A stretch of DNA of 64,000 nucleotides from Papaver somniferum (GCF_003573695.1 NC_039366.1:164872339-164936338); one strand, 5' to 3'. Shown: positions 1-12,021, numbered from the stretch's first letter. Notes: a model not told the origin generated them from the sequence alone. Numbers and translations are program-made.

Positions 1-350
1 GGTGGTTTGGAGTTCTCCTGATCTGATTGGTAGTGCACTAATGAGATTGCTTCAAATCTCGCCTAAACTAGAAAAACTCGTGTTTTCTCATGTAAGTCGC
101 CCATCTCTCAAAATGTGTTGTTTATTTAGTGATGGAATGTAAAAAGCGATAAAGGAAATCAGTTTTCTGCTTTTCGTCCCTTCAGTTTTTTATCTTATGT
201 GGCTTATCAATCATATTTTCTGGTTAACTCAGGGCATTGATGCACGTCTTTGTGGCGAGGATAATGGGTGGAAACCAGCTACACTGCCTGAGTGTTTGTT
301 GTCGCATCTCAGGGTGCTTGAATTCCGTCAATTTTGTGGAATTATTTTCT
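1..350 (+). pseudogene. 3' part of an F-box/FBD/LRR-type gene, probably broken
   Basis: The window opens inside a coding exon. Bases 2-91 read VVWSSPDLIGSALMRLLQIS and continue to LVFSH. They are followed by a GTAAGT donor, a 141-base intron ending in CAG at 232, and an exon reading GIDARLCGEDNGWKPATLPE then CLLSHLRVLEFRQFCG. The W-K-P..LPECLLSHLRVLEFRQFCG block matches the start of the FBD domain found at the C-terminus of plant F-box/LRR proteins, which select targets for SCF ubiquitin ligases. The frame then reaches TGA at 348-350, before the rest of the FBD domain that normally follows (an acidic stretch and a final hydrophobic helix). The gene is therefore either truncated or continues through an unseen splice. 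The 5' part lies outside the window. Family assignment is fairly sure; functional status is not. Confidence 0.6.
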
Positions 351-404
351 GAAATGATGAGATGGTGTGGTCAATGACTCTAAATACTTGCTTGCTTGTT
401 TTAG

Positions 405-572
405 TTTTTGGAAGTGTACTTATGTCCTAGGGAGAGTAATGAGATAGCTCACTCTCTTGGTAAGGATGCTAGACTTAGAAATGACCCAATTCTATGGACT
501 CTTGTCTTATCAAATTGGTTATCTTCTCTCGTTAACGAGATTAAGGAGAAACTGGATGTAGTTTCATTCTAA
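405..572 (+). pseudogene. RNase H-like C-terminal fragment (retroelement type)
   Basis: An open frame follows a TTTTAG acceptor-like sequence and reads FLEVYLCPRESNEIAHSLGK, then continues to NWLSSLVNEIKEKLDVVSF and TAA. The pattern P-R-E-S-N-E-I-A-H-x-L-x-K is the C-terminal signature of the RNase H-like domains of plant non-LTR retroelements and their host-derived relatives. There is no start codon and no upstream RNase H core in the visible sequence. It lies about 55 bases after the broken F-box/FBD frame, so the FBD end may have been replaced by retroelement sequence, or this may be a fused terminal exon. Which of the two is undecided. Confidence 0.45.
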
Positions 573-945
573 GATCAATATATTTTCCTTTCCTATTAAA
601 ATAAAAATATAAAAAATGTTTAATGGGTTGTATACTTTTGCCACCTTCAATTGTCATGGAGTATATCTGTATTACACCCTTCTTCTTTTTCTAGGGTGGT
701 TTTCTTCTTATGGTAAAGTTGGGCACCACAAAATCTGAAAATGATGGCATGTCTGCATCAGCAATGGCCCATGAAAATCGCACGCTTTACATGGAATGTT
801 GAACTAAGGTTATTATTTGTTCCTTTTGTTGTTACATAACCGTGCTTCAACTCTGACTTTCATTAATAAATGAAATCGCATTTAGCTTGTACGAGCAAGA
901 TTTACTACCTGCAATCAACTGGGGAAAACAATCTGTAATTTCTCT
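573..945. other. Intergenic, convergent 3' ends
   Basis: This AT-rich spacer lies between the plus-strand fragments and the stop codon of the minus-strand receptor-like kinase. It must contain the 3' untranslated region of the kinase. No further open frame or repeat was recognised. Confidence 0.5.
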
Positions 946-3900
946 TCAGGGGATGGAAAGTTGCCATGGTCCAGGTTGTGAAGGGGAAACATGGAATCCT
1001 GGGGAACCTCTGTTGCTGCCAGAATCCCTGCCCCATTCCTCCTGAACCTGAGCTGCAAACTGCAAATTCCACAGAACATCCTCAATAGAAGGTCTTTCAC
1101 TTGGTTCATATGATAGGCTCCTATAACAAATATCCATCACTGTCTTCAATGATTCATCAGAACATCCGTCACAAACAACTGGATCGATTATGCTTCTACG
1201 AACAGTATCATTGGCAGTTATCGCCACTTGTATCTGCATAATCAATAGCGAGTTAGCTACATTTGACACTATGTATAGTCTTTTTGAGTTCCTGTATGGT
1301 TATCAAAAGAAAGTTCAGAAACTAGAAGCCAATAATGTGGGAAGACTAAAACCTGTTCTTTCAAAGTAGTTACTTGATTCCTAGATGTGATTGGCCTTCC
1401 TACAATGACTTCTAGTAAAATTACTCCAAAATCATAGACATCAAGTTTGTCCTGGTAAGTTGTCCTGTACAAAGAATAACAGAAAATTCTTTAAACAGTT
1501 TAAATCTTAAATTGAGAAGTGACACAAACTGTGGTTCTTCAATGCTGATATCAAAAGAGTCAGAAATTACCTTCCGATGATACTGTGTTCTTTTGATCTA
1601 CTAGTAGAAACTCCACCCACCTACAAAAATTACAAGTTCAGGCTATCAACTCAATTGTTTTTTGCTTGGAGGAAGGGAGGATGGTGTACCTTTCTCATGT
1701 TCTCCGCTAATAAAGGAAGGTTATAACTGCTGATTTTTGCAACAAAACTTTCATCCAGCAGTATGTCTGTTATCTTTAAGTTATTTGAGAATACACCAGG
1801 CACAATTCCAACATGGAGAAATTGGATACCCTTTGCTATGCCAACTACAGATGCTATCCGCTGTGCCCAGGTAAGTTTTTGCTCCCCAAATCCCTCTGCT
1901 AAATGAAGTTCAAGTAAGAAATGATGATGACGAAAGACTCAAGAAAGTGTCTAGTTCTAAAGATTGGTCTTCACCCTGTATCTACAGTGAACTTGCTGTC
2001 GGACGGTATAGTTAGGACTGAATAGGTTGCACTCCATCTTGCTTTCAGACAATTAGCATAGATGTTTTCATATTACTAAGTATCGCAAGAGGGATAAATA
2101 AGAAAACTGTAAAGGTATGCTGGAACAGATCTTTTTTACCTGATATATGACTTCGGAGTGTCCCATTCGGCACGTATTCAAAGACTAGAAATATTCTGCT
2201 GACACTTGAATCGTCCAGGTAACACTCAAAACAATGTCCAAGTGAACTGACCAAATGGTGATGTCTGAGTTTTGAAATCAGTTCAACATGATGCATAAAG
2301 TTCTGAGTGCTGTGCCTTCCTTTCACTTTCAGGCATCTAATGGCAACACTGGAGCCATTGTTTAGCTTACCTCTATACATCTGAGATGCCAAGAGAAAAA
2401 AGGTCAGATCTCATCTTCAGAAAGTGGTCAAGAAAGTATATATCCATATACTGGTGATCTATAAGACATAATCATTGCAAAATAACTACATGCTAACAAT
2501 GATGATACAAGACATAGAACTTAGACAAAAAGACATCAATTTCATAAGCAAGTGCGACAGAAAAGAGTGCAGTAGCACAAGCATAAGACTCCAGACTTTC
2601 CTGGTGAAAAAAGGTTTAGAAGAGAAAGACAACGAAGCTGCATAGATAAGTTAATATGGCCAAAGTGAGTTGTCATATTGGACACATGTCACTGTCACCT
2701 GTAAAAAATTTGGCATCAAGCTAAGCCGTCTAACACGGCCTGAGTTTTTGTTTTTTTTTTGAAGGAAGTTTTGGGAATTTTAATGCAGCTAATTGATCCA
2801 AGATATGCTATGTGTATAGAGTAGAGAAATGACCTTTTTTTCCCAACAATCTCAATTGGCCTGTAGCAGGATTTTATATTCCATCTAAGGTATTTATTTT
2901 TAACATGTGCAAGATGAAAAAGTGATGAGTTAATCACAGGAACTTTCCAGAGAAAAAATATATTTGTGTTCATAACTTTAGGACACAGACCTGACCATGA
3001 GAGCCTTCACCCAGGAAAGCTGATGAAGCAAAGTTATTAGTGGCCCTCTCGAGTTCTTCAAGAGAAAATGCTCGATAAGAGGGAAGGCCAAGTGCTCCCA
3101 ATCTCATCGTTTGAGATATATATCCTACACAGAAAACAAGGAAAAACGAAATGTTTTCAGATACTGTAATCATAAGTTCAAAATTAGCTCATTGCATTTA
3201 AACACATTGATAGAAGAAACCTTACTTGCATCAGATAGCAGTTTTGAGGTGTAACCAGTTGACACATTTTCTGTTATCAATCTTGGAGGTGGCCTTTTCA
3301 CCATCCTCTTCGCATTTTCTCTCCTCATTACCAAGAAAATAATCAGACCCACTAGTCCAATTGTTGTCAACATTACTCCGACTATAATTAAGACAATCTT
3401 TGCTTTAGCAGCTCTTCTTTGCTTCTTTTGTGAAGAGGGTATTATTCCCACTGCTAAAGCCTCATTACGGCAAAAGAAATAAGGATGCTGATTTTGATCT
3501 CCAGTTGCAAGACAATTTCTTGCATATCGCGCAACTCTGTTTCTAGAACTAGACACCAAGCAAGTAGGCACTCTTCCAGTCAAAAGATTTGATGATAAAT
3601 CCGCAAAACCAAGTCTAGCACTGCATGATACATTTTCCAAAAGCATCCCAGTGAATTTGTTTGCAGCAATATTAAGATAGGCAATGGATGGGAGAGATAA
3701 TAATGCCGTCGGAAATGGCCCAACGAATCTGTTGAAAGAAATATCCAACTTTTGAAGGTGACGGTATGTGATTAATTCAGAATCAATAGCAGACCTAAAC
3801 CTGTTCTTCCTCAATACAAGAGTAACCAATTTGCTCCCCAACTTAGGGAACTGAGGTCCAAAGTAATTATCTTCCAAATCCAACACTTGGAGGTTCCTCA

Positions 3901-4585
3901 AACTGCTAAAATTGGGCACTTGGCCAGACAACCGATTCATTGAAAGCGCGACAACTCTGAGATTTTCCAAGGAGCTAAATGATCTAGGTAAAGAGCCAGT
4001 TAGTGAATTATTCCTCAAACTCAGAACAGTTAAAACTGGAAGCTCACCAAGTGAACCAGGAACTCGGCCCGTAAACAAATTGTCATCCAGTATTAGTGTT
4101 TGAAGGTTACTCAGTGAAGAAATTTCTTGAGGAATATCACCATACAAGAAATTTGAACTCATATTAAGTATCTCAAGAGAAGACAATTGAGAAATTTTAG
4201 AAGGTAAATTACCCCATAAACCAAGAGAAACCAATGAAAGAACTTTCAATGTAGGAAGTTTAACAAGAGTATCAAAGAAAGATTCAACTGAGAAATTATG
4301 AGGTAATGAAGGAGTACTCTTGTTACCAGTAATATGAAGTTGGGTTATACTCTTTTCATAACAAACAACAGTTAAAGATTGAGTCGGTTCAATGTTGCAG
4401 ACATCTGTAGTGTTTCTCCAGTTGGTTAATAGAGTTGGAATGTTCAAAAGTTTTCTGATTCTTTTCAGTGTTTGAGCTTGAGAAGATGGCAATGTCTCTG
4501 CACAAGAAGAAGGAACTGTAATGGAAAACAAAAACAAAACCAGCAGAATGGTTGAAGTAGAGATTCTTTTTCTTGCCATGACCAT
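946..4585 (-). CDS. LRR receptor-like inactive kinase, At3g03770-type, seven exons
   Basis: Exons (minus strand) are 4585-3226, 3124-2991, 2380-2140, 1895-1690, 1620-1571, 1464-1353 and 1233-946. All introns are GT-AG and the exons sum to 2391 nt, giving 796 aa. Order: signal peptide (ILLVLFLFSITVPSSCAETL), N-terminal LRR cap, about ten leucine-rich repeats, a transmembrane helix near residues 395-420 with basic residues on the inner side, the linker YISQTMRLGALGLPSYRAFS, and a kinase-like domain. The domain looks inactive. The glycine loop reads GEGSHGQ, but the HRD region is replaced by GIVPGVFSNNLK and the DFG position by ISSYN. This matches the known plant family of probable inactive LRR kinases at the plasma membrane. 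The start could also be the ATG at 4579. The ligand is unknown. Confidence 0.93.
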
Positions 4586-5588
4586 GATCACTGTTTGTAA
4601 AATGAAAAGGTTTTAGCTTATAAGAGCTGCAGAAACAAAGAACCAAACAAGACCACCAGTAAGCAAAAATTCCATTACAACTCTTTTTCTTTTTCTCTCT
4701 GCAAGACCACTGGAGTTCTGAAACAATACAAGACAGGGTCCACTCCACAGAACAAATTGATTGAAGAGACTCTCTGATGAGTTCTGGCTGGGAGTGTAAT
4801 TTAAAATTGATAAAATAGAAAAAAAACAGTGAATAAATTTGTCTTCTCCTCTCTTGAAAGAAACATTTGCTTGCAGTTCCTAGAATGTTGTGCACAGAGG
4901 AAAAACAAATCCAACCAGATAATTTTGATAATCAACTTTTTTTTTCCTTCTGTAATTCCACCAGAAATTTATAAAGTAAACTCTTGAATAGTAGCCCTAA
5001 TTTTGAGAACAGGGTTGAAACAGGAAAGAAATCAATCCGTACATTACCAACTCTTGAAAGATAAATGACAATTGATAGCTGCTTCTGTGTACTCCTTACA
5101 AGTTAGTAGTAGTAGGGTTTAATCAAGAGTCAATCTGTCTACTTGAGTGGTGTTGTAGTACAGATAAAAAAAGAATCCAAAACAAATCGAGCTGGAGATC
5201 TTACGGAATTTAGTGAAAACCAATACAAACAAGAAACAATCTGTGTGTCCCTATTCCACCTTTTCTCTCACTCACTGAGATTTCTCCATTTTTACACCAC
5301 TCTTTCTCTTTCTATCTATCTATATTTGCTTTTGAAACTTCGACTAAACGCCATTGATGGATTCCAAAGGCCAAAAAAGAAAAAGCAAGATTCTTCTTCT
5401 TGTACAGAAGTACAAAGAAAAACTTTGGTGTAGCTAAACTTAAAATCAACACCATAATCTTTACCTTAATTTAGACGTAATTCAAAAACAAATTAGGTTT
5501 AAGAAAAAGACTATCCACCAAAGTAAGATTAAGATAGAAAAGAATTAAATTTAGGTTTCTGATTGATTTAAGTTTGTATCACTACTTG
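4586..5588. other. Upstream region of the LRR pseudokinase, with a possible 5'UTR intron
   Basis: No convincing gene was found here; the open frames are low-complexity. On the minus strand an acceptor-like ACAAACAG ends about 8 bases before the start codon (near 4594), so the first intron may lie in the 5' untranslated region. The stretch 5240-5340 is pyrimidine-rich on the plus strand (CTCTTTCTCTTTC type), so it is purine-rich on the transcribed strand. The promoter is expected in this interval, but no TATA box could be placed with confidence. Confidence 0.35.
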
Positions 5589-6052
5589 GAGCAACTGCAT
5601 TGGTGCGATCAAAACCAAAGATCAAAGATCAAAAAAAAAAGATCAAATTTTAGGTTTAGTCCGTGTTGTCACGTAACGGTCCCGATTAAAATTTGGTCGC
5701 GCGTAATTTAAATCTCCGCCCCAAAAAAATTTCATCGGGCGTATCTCAAATGTCCGCCCAATCAATCACCAGGCACACTTTAAGTTTACGCCTCATTTTC
5801 TATTTTATTTTTTTAATTTGAATTTTCATCCGGCGTAATTTAAATCTCCGCCCGTTAACAAGCGTACTTTAAATTTACGCCCAGCAACAAGCGTACTTTA
5901 AATTTACGCCGACTATATTAGGATTTGGTATTTGGTCGCGACCAAATATGGTCTGGAATTTGATCTTTGGCTGGGATTTGATCTTTACTCCGTCCCACTG
6001 CGTCACGATCTCATCCCAAATTTTTGGTTATACTCGCCCACTGTGGATGCTC
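5589..6052. mobile_element. MITE, about 464 bp, with internal GCGTA..TACGCC repeats
   Basis: The left end reads GAGCAACTGCATTGGTGCGA and the right end, read inverted, GAGCATCCACAGTGGGCGAG. These imperfect terminal inverted repeats are both flanked by TTG, a possible 3-bp target duplication. Next to both ends, subterminal AAAGATCAAAT-like words also appear inverted (left AAGATCAAAGATC, right GATCTTTGGCTGGG). The interior holds six related units such as GCGTACTTTAAATTTACGCC (near 5699, 5737, 5770, 5832, 5861 and 5890). There is no ORF, so it would depend on a transposase encoded elsewhere. The superfamily is uncertain; the ends resemble common plant hAT- or PIF-like MITEs. Confidence 0.6.
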
Positions 6053-7642
6053 TTGGAAGTGTATATGGCTAAAATTTGGTAAAATTAAGTGCTTGGTAAA
6101 AGTATAAAGGGTTACTTTCTGGACCATTTTCCTTTTGAATTTTTTTTTCTGCTACTAATCTTTTATGTCTTTCACTTGGTTGTTCTTCTTCTTGTCCACA
6201 ATTATCACATTTCAATGTTATCAAATTCTTCCAAAATCATTTCTCAATAATATTTTTTATTTTTGTGATCAACACAATTACTTTGTTCAAGTAAATATAG
6301 TTACTTTGCAAGATTCTAATTCTGCCACATGTATTATTACCGGGTTTTAAAAAACGTATCATGTAGGTTTCAGTAGTCTTTTCACATCAACAACAATACC
6401 AGACTACTACTGTATATGCGAAGTATACATATGCCGTAAGCTTTCACTTTCGGTTTCTGGCGGTATTTGCCCTCCCTTTTCGTCAGTGACCCCGCTTTGA
6501 GTTAATGCTCTTTTTGGCGCGTACCGTTATTCCTTTCAAATGACTCATTGATATTGACGCCCATGTTCTACATTTTGGGGCACCACTCTTTTGCTTCTTA
6601 CTATTATCGTTAAGTGTGTAGGGTCCAATCCAAATTCTCATTTCCGCAACAATAACATAACGTCCGTGACTCTAATCATTTTATTACCAATGCTTCTTTA
6701 CAGTAAGTGTTTATCGTTTGAAAGGAACATATTGGATTTGTCATGTCTTTTGGCCGGGTATTGGTTACATAAATAGGACAGCAAGTTGTGGTGTTGAATC
6801 TCGATCACATGTTCATAAAATCATTAAACTAGGGAAGATAGACTTCTTGGACTTTGGTTAGAGGGATGCGTCAAAGTATTCTGACCTGAGTCTTTGGATG
6901 CCAAACCCCGTGAGTAGCAGTCTGGGTACTACCTGTGTATGCGGGCAGCCACACCAGACACAGTTCCAGTTTCACAGACACGGTTCCAGTTTGGTAGAAA
7001 AGTCATTTCTAGGAAGTGTAAGCAGAGTGTGATTACACTGGAAAACTTCAATGGAGAGAGGTCGACTGAACCTAGAGGCATAATTATGCCATTCTGAAAC
7101 TAAAAAGAAAAAGTGAATGCTAGTATAAAGTTAGTGCTGGTCCACTGATGGATAAAAATCTCAACTTATGAGAAGACACATGTTTATGATGATATTCCAT
7201 GGAAGTATATGGCACTGATTTTTGAGAAGATAATTAGCTTTTTTTCTTTTTAAATTAACCTTGGCTTAATCTTTATGTTTTATTAATACGACAACCCCCT
7301 CATGTTTCTCTTTATTAGAGATAGAGAATGATGCTTTTCTTCACTGAGACAATCTTTGACTTACCTTTCTGTTTTACTATTATTACCCCCATCCATCTTT
7401 CTTTTCTTTCTCTTTTTGTATTTCATAAGTTTTTTTTCATCCAAACAATGCTAAACTAACCAAAAGCATTTAGAATCGAATATGAAACAAATCCAGAAAA
7501 TGGTTTAGTGATACGATAAGCCCTAGCAAATATCCTTTCCAGATTATGACCGAGCTTAAACGTGTTCCTTAAGATTCGTTAAGTGTAAACTATTATGTAC
7601 ATACAGAGGCATGAAAAATCAAAGTAAGGAAACAGTTAAAGC
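6053..7642. other. Intergenic, AT-rich, no gene recognised
   Basis: The spacer lies between the LRR pseudokinase promoter side and the 3' end of the J-protein gene. Short direct repeats occur at about 6957-6993 (ACAGTTCCAGTTT and ACGGTTCCAGTTT). The open frames at 6165 and 6591 are short, hydrophobic and unlike known proteins, and were not accepted. The part nearest 7642 should include the 3' untranslated region of the J-protein gene. Confidence 0.4.
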
Positions 7643-10520
7643 TCAGCGTAAATGATCTTGTAGCTTAAGAGACATATACAGAAGTGTTAGGAGTGCACCT
7701 TGTGGAGCATACCTCGCCAGATTAGTCCCAACCCACATGGCTACCACCATCGCAGCAATGTGACTGCTACTGCTTTTACCACAGAGCCAACTTGTGAAAG
7801 AGAGGCACAGAGTGAGTAAAATTCCATCTCTGCCACCCAAAAGCCATGCAACCAAATAACCAATTTTGTATCCAGCGTCCAACTTCTCGTCTATCAAGGC
7901 AATGAAACTGCAGAGTAAGAGAGATAATTGAGACCCTATCATCTGTACTAAAAATAGGATGAAGAATGTAGATCTCAGGATTTCAATGAATGATCCTCTC
8001 TCTTCAGTTGAAGTTTCGTCTTCTTCTTCTTCCTCCTCATCAGTGTTGTCTTCACCGTACGAGGTTGGTTCACGTTGCTGCCAGTACTTCTCACTGCGCA
8101 CTTGCCTCCTCAGCTCTGCCCACCTATATATCCTGATTGTTTCCTCCTCATCTAGTTCTGCATAATTGTAGGTTGACTTTGGCCTCCATGAATTGGGACC
8201 GTCTTTGCTAAATTGAAGTGCACGATCGTACTGGTTTCTTGTTTGTGCACTTGAAAGCACCTGTTTGAAGGAACAAGACAGATAATGACAGTAAATTTGC
8301 TACTTTTTATAAGGTTCAAGGTGAAAGCCAAGTCATGAAAAGTGGCAGTTAGTGTTGTTGAGGAGATACTGACATCATATGCAAGTCGAATGCTTTTGAA
8401 AACCTCTCCAGATTGTGAATCCTTGCAAACATCAGGATGATACTGAAATCATTATTGCAAGACAAGGTAAGAAGCATTATCCTAAAAACTGAACAATAAG
8501 TCATCTTTAAGTAGAACGGTAGTTAGAACTAGCACAGGGAAAAATTCAAAAACATAAATGAAAAGGTAATTTGAAAGGCACAACTTAAAACTTTTAATAA
8601 GGTAAACAGGTCGAGAAGAGAAAGAAAGATAATGATTACAGAAACCAAACCGCCAGTACCTGATGTCAGGGATATGTGGCTAATCCAAGCAAACTAGAAG
8701 ATGTATAAAGTAATCAAAGAAGAGGAGCATGGCCAGCGACAAGATGATAAAGTAAAAGAAAATGCTACGAGAAACCTGCGTACGACTATTGTTCTGCTAC
8801 CATACTAAACTCTCAAGTAAACGCTACTACAATAGGCATGGAGTACTAGGATAACCCCCATATTTGAAGTCCTCTTATGGATGATAGCAAGGTTGACAAC
8901 CATATGTGGGAAAAAATGTGCCCAAATACCTGAGCTTGAGTCAACTCCTTGGTTCAAACTTCAATTCTATGAAGTGATAGGTTTGAGATACATATGTGTT
9001 TCCCTAAATTCCAAGAATATCAACATTTTTTTAAAGCTGTGTAGGTTCAAACTTCAGTAGCAGGTATACCATATTACTAGACGAAAAGGTGTTAGGATCC
9101 TAAGTGAATCAATTAAACTTTACGCTCCACACACAGATACATTATAAGGAGCGTAAAATCTCCTATTTAACCTAGGATCCTAACAGAAAGTCTGACAGCC
9201 GTTCGTATAACTCTCTGTCCCTTCTGTCACTTGGCAGCTGAAATGGTCATTATGCACTGCATTTTAGTTGCCATGTAAGGGTAACTCCTACGGTATGGAC
9301 GGGAAAATCATCCACACCAAAGGGAGTCTCCCTACACCTAGGGAGTTAAGTGTGTTGCATAGTCTTTCCCACCATGGGAAGCCCACGCCAAAATCTAGAT
9401 GGACATTGGAGATATGTGCGGAACAAATACAATCTTTTATATTCTAAAAATTAGTTTGAACTCAAGAAATATTTTATTTATTGTTTTTTAAATCTCAGAT
9501 AGACCTTCATGTCTGGCGCAGAAGAACATTGGATGACCACTTGGATTCATCCACATAGGAGTCCTTACAACCGAGGAGGCCTATTTTGACTTCCTTTACT
9601 ATTGGACCTAAACACAGTGGCTTGTTTTTGGTCCAAAAAAAAGGGAAATACACACGGTGTAGATGGTCTTCCTCTCCAAGAGATTTACCCTTATCAGATG
9701 GTAAAGAGGAAGTTCACCAAACAACTGAGCTGGGTGGTGTACACTCATTCCTTAATCCTCTACAACTCACTTTGAATTCTAAACAGCTGTGTTAAGAACT
9801 TAATAACACTTTAAAGGTATAGAAACAGGTTTATGGCATCAAACAAAAAACTCCAATCTCCAAACATCCTTCCACATCATTTGCAAACCACTAAATTCTC
9901 AGCTTTCAATATCTTTATATATGGTGAAATGACACAACCTGAAGTCTAGATGATGTGTATGTGAGAGATACTCTAATGATTTAAGTTCAAAATGCTGTGA
10001 GAATGCAAAAACAACAAAACCCTAAAGTGAGTGCAAAATGAGCCCATTGAGTGTTCTCCCTCTCTTAAGTTTCCAGTTTCCATAAATCATGAATAAGATT
10101 GCAAATCAGTTTATGGGATTTGATAGTTTCATTTCATACATAAAGGAGAAAGAAGAAAATAATTTCTACAAAATCTAATTAATACTCATACTAATAATTC
10201 ATTCGTAAACCTACCTAATTTGAAAACTCATCAAACACTTGGGGAGAGAGAGAGGGGGTAACCTTTAAGGCGAGATTACGATAAGCTCGTTTGATGTCAG
10301 TGGAAGAAGCTGTAGAGGAAAGACCAAGCACGGCATAGTGATTTTGCTCTCCTTTATTAGATGATGATGCTGAGATTACAGAACTACGATGTTGGATACG
10401 AGGACGATAAGGGATTAAAAGATTCAATTTGAACGGGTGGAAAGAGCCTATACTTTGCCCTAACAGAACGTTTATGGAGCTCGTGGAAGGAGAACCCCAC
10501 TGCAAAAGATATGCCTGCAT
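7643..10520 (-). CDS. Plastid J-domain (DnaJ-like) membrane protein, three exons
   Basis: Exons are 10520-10263, 8442-8374 and 8260-7643 (258, 69 and 618 nt), giving 314 aa. The N-terminus (about 55 residues, rich in Ser, few acids, with SSVISASSSNKG before the J domain) looks like a chloroplast transit peptide. The J domain runs from HYAVLGLSSTASSTDIKRAY to SSAQTRNQYDRA (about residues 60-125). The HPD tripeptide at 88-90 is exactly at the exon 1-2 junction, so it should be able to stimulate Hsp70 ATPase. An acidic run (DNTDEEEEEEDETSTEE) then precedes three to four hydrophobic segments near residues 195-310. This suggests a J domain held at a plastid membrane, recruiting Hsp70 there. It resembles a small plant family of J proteins with C-terminal membrane segments; the client is unknown. 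Intron 1 is about 1.8 kb and carries a foldback repeat. Confidence 0.88.
9091..9184. repeat. Small foldback (MITE-like) in intron 1 of the J-protein gene
   Basis: The outer arms are GTTAGGATCCTA at 9091-9102 and TAGGATCCTAAC at 9173-9184, an exact 12-bp inverted repeat that is itself partly palindromic. A second inner inverted pair, TTTACGCTCC (9119-9128) and GGAGCGTAAA (9148-9157), lies between them. The whole 94-bp unit can form a long hairpin. There is no coding content, and a target-site duplication is not clear. Confidence 0.6.
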
Positions 10521-11459
10521 TTTTCAGGCATCCCTTTTCTCTCTTTCCAACTCTAGACGACATTAGAAATTTAGAAGTAGGATCTATCCAATTTCCGTTT
10601 ACAGTGTTTTTTACACCCAGATTACACTAACAAATGGGTAGATCCTGGTAAACGGTAACAGTAAAGCCATCCTCAGTTTCAACATTTGAACTGTTATAAA
10701 TGCGTGACTAAAGCAATGATTCAACATAAGAGTGATAGCCTGACTAAAGCCATGATTCAACATAAGAGCGGTCAATGGTTTGGCGTTCAAAAAATTGCTT
10801 TACTGTCCAACGGTTTGGCGTTCTGGAGGATATTCTCGTCGAATATGCTTGTGAGCGACTAATCATCAGGTGCCACACCTGAGCGACTAATAGCCATGTT
10901 TGAGATTGAAAATGTAAAACAAATTACAAAAGAAAATGAAGGAGAGTACTTGTAGAAGTAGATTTTTGTTTTGTTTTTAGAAAATGTGTGGGTATGTCTT
11001 TGTTGATGATTATGCCTATTTATTTATAACCAAGTTATACACGTCAAAAATAAATGAAAGCTAGATTAACTGTTTAACATCACGTGAATGCGTTTAAAAC
11101 CAAAACTCCCAACTGCATCAACCAATGAGTTACTCTCGACTATTCAATGTTATTGATGTGTTTTGGATACTCACTGTGATGGGTCATTGATGTGTATTGA
11201 ATACTAAAAATGACAGAGACTGGTCACTGATGTGTTTTGAATACTCATTGAGACAAGATTCACCACTGCTTTAGGCACAGTCTATTCCACAACTTTTTTT
11301 CAATCTTGTTTTCAATTCTCAAAATGGGGAGAACGTTAAACGGTAGTCATATTTATTGCACCTTGTATCTTTCTATTTAATTTCATCCAGAGCTTTTAGT
11401 AAGCACATCACCATGCAAACTCCAGGACGATAAAGAAATAAGCTTGTATCAAATTAATC
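10521..11459. other. J-protein promoter region with short tandem duplications
   Basis: The first part should carry the promoter of the minus-strand J-protein gene. At about 10704-10770 a 38-bp unit is repeated twice (GTGACTAAAGCAATGATTCA and CTGACTAAAGCCATGATTCA, each followed by ACATAAGAG). GGTTTGGCGTTC occurs at about 10779 and 10811. At about 11151-11255 three copies of a TGATGTGTtTTGaATACT-type unit are spaced roughly 40-60 bases apart. No gene was recognised. The repeats could be the subterminal part of the PMD element that continues to the right; that is an inference. Confidence 0.4.
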
Positions 11460-11930
11460 ATGCGGTTTAGTTCTGAAGAAGATGGCGGTGTTGTGGAGGC
11501 ATGGATTTTAGCTACAAATACAGGTCCCCTCGGAGCAGGTGAAAATCATTTAGCATTTTTTGGGACCGTGTTTTTCAAGCCTTTGAAGATCTTACCAAAA
11601 ATGAAAATGGCAGAACGAAGATCCCAGTTAAAAAAGGTTTAACTTAATCAACACTGAAATCGAAAATTTTGTTACAATCCTAGTTCAAGTACATATAGCT
11701 AATCCGGTATTGTCATACAATCTCGCGTAAGTGTATTCAAATTTGTTAACTGACTTGATACGTAAATATTAAGTACACCGAATACTTATCACAAGTTTTT
11801 TGTTTGTTTATTTGATATATAGAAAACCAGGGTTCGAATCGAATTTCGTGAAGACACAAAGAAACCATTTAAGTATGATGCATCGTACGAGCTCTTAAAG
11901 GACATAGTTCCAGGCTACAATTTAGAATGA
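11460..11930 (+). CDS. Possible two-exon small gene, unrecognised
   Basis: Exon 1 (11460-11636, 59 codons) starts MRFSSEEDGGVVEAWILATN and ends RRSQLKK at an AAG/GTTTAA donor. Exon 2 (11823-11930) follows an ATATAG acceptor and reads KTRVRIEFREDTKKPFKYDA, then SYELLKDIVPGYNLE and TGA. Both exons are in phase 0, giving about 94 aa. The composition is protein-like (basic patch, aromatic residues, no low complexity), which makes chance less likely, but the family was not recognised and upstream exons may be missing. The element end repeats to the left and the PMD remnant to the right suggest it may be the end of a longer gene captured by, or carried in, the PMD element. No function is proposed. 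Confidence 0.3.
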
Positions 11931-12021
11931 ATATATAACTTTAATTGATAATGTTGTTAAGTTGAAATAAAGATCATGAACTAATAAGTAAGATTTCATA
12001 AGATTAAGTTTTCATTGTCTA

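Noticed and set aside
4389..4895. 168-codon frame on the minus strand over the start of the LRR pseudokinase
   Set aside because: It overlaps the signal peptide exon in another frame, is low-complexity and Phe/Ser/Lys-rich, and has no recognisable domain.
7959..8165. Plus-strand Ser-rich frame in the J-protein gene
   Set aside because: It is the antisense of the acidic Glu run; serine codons mirror GAA/GAG repeats.
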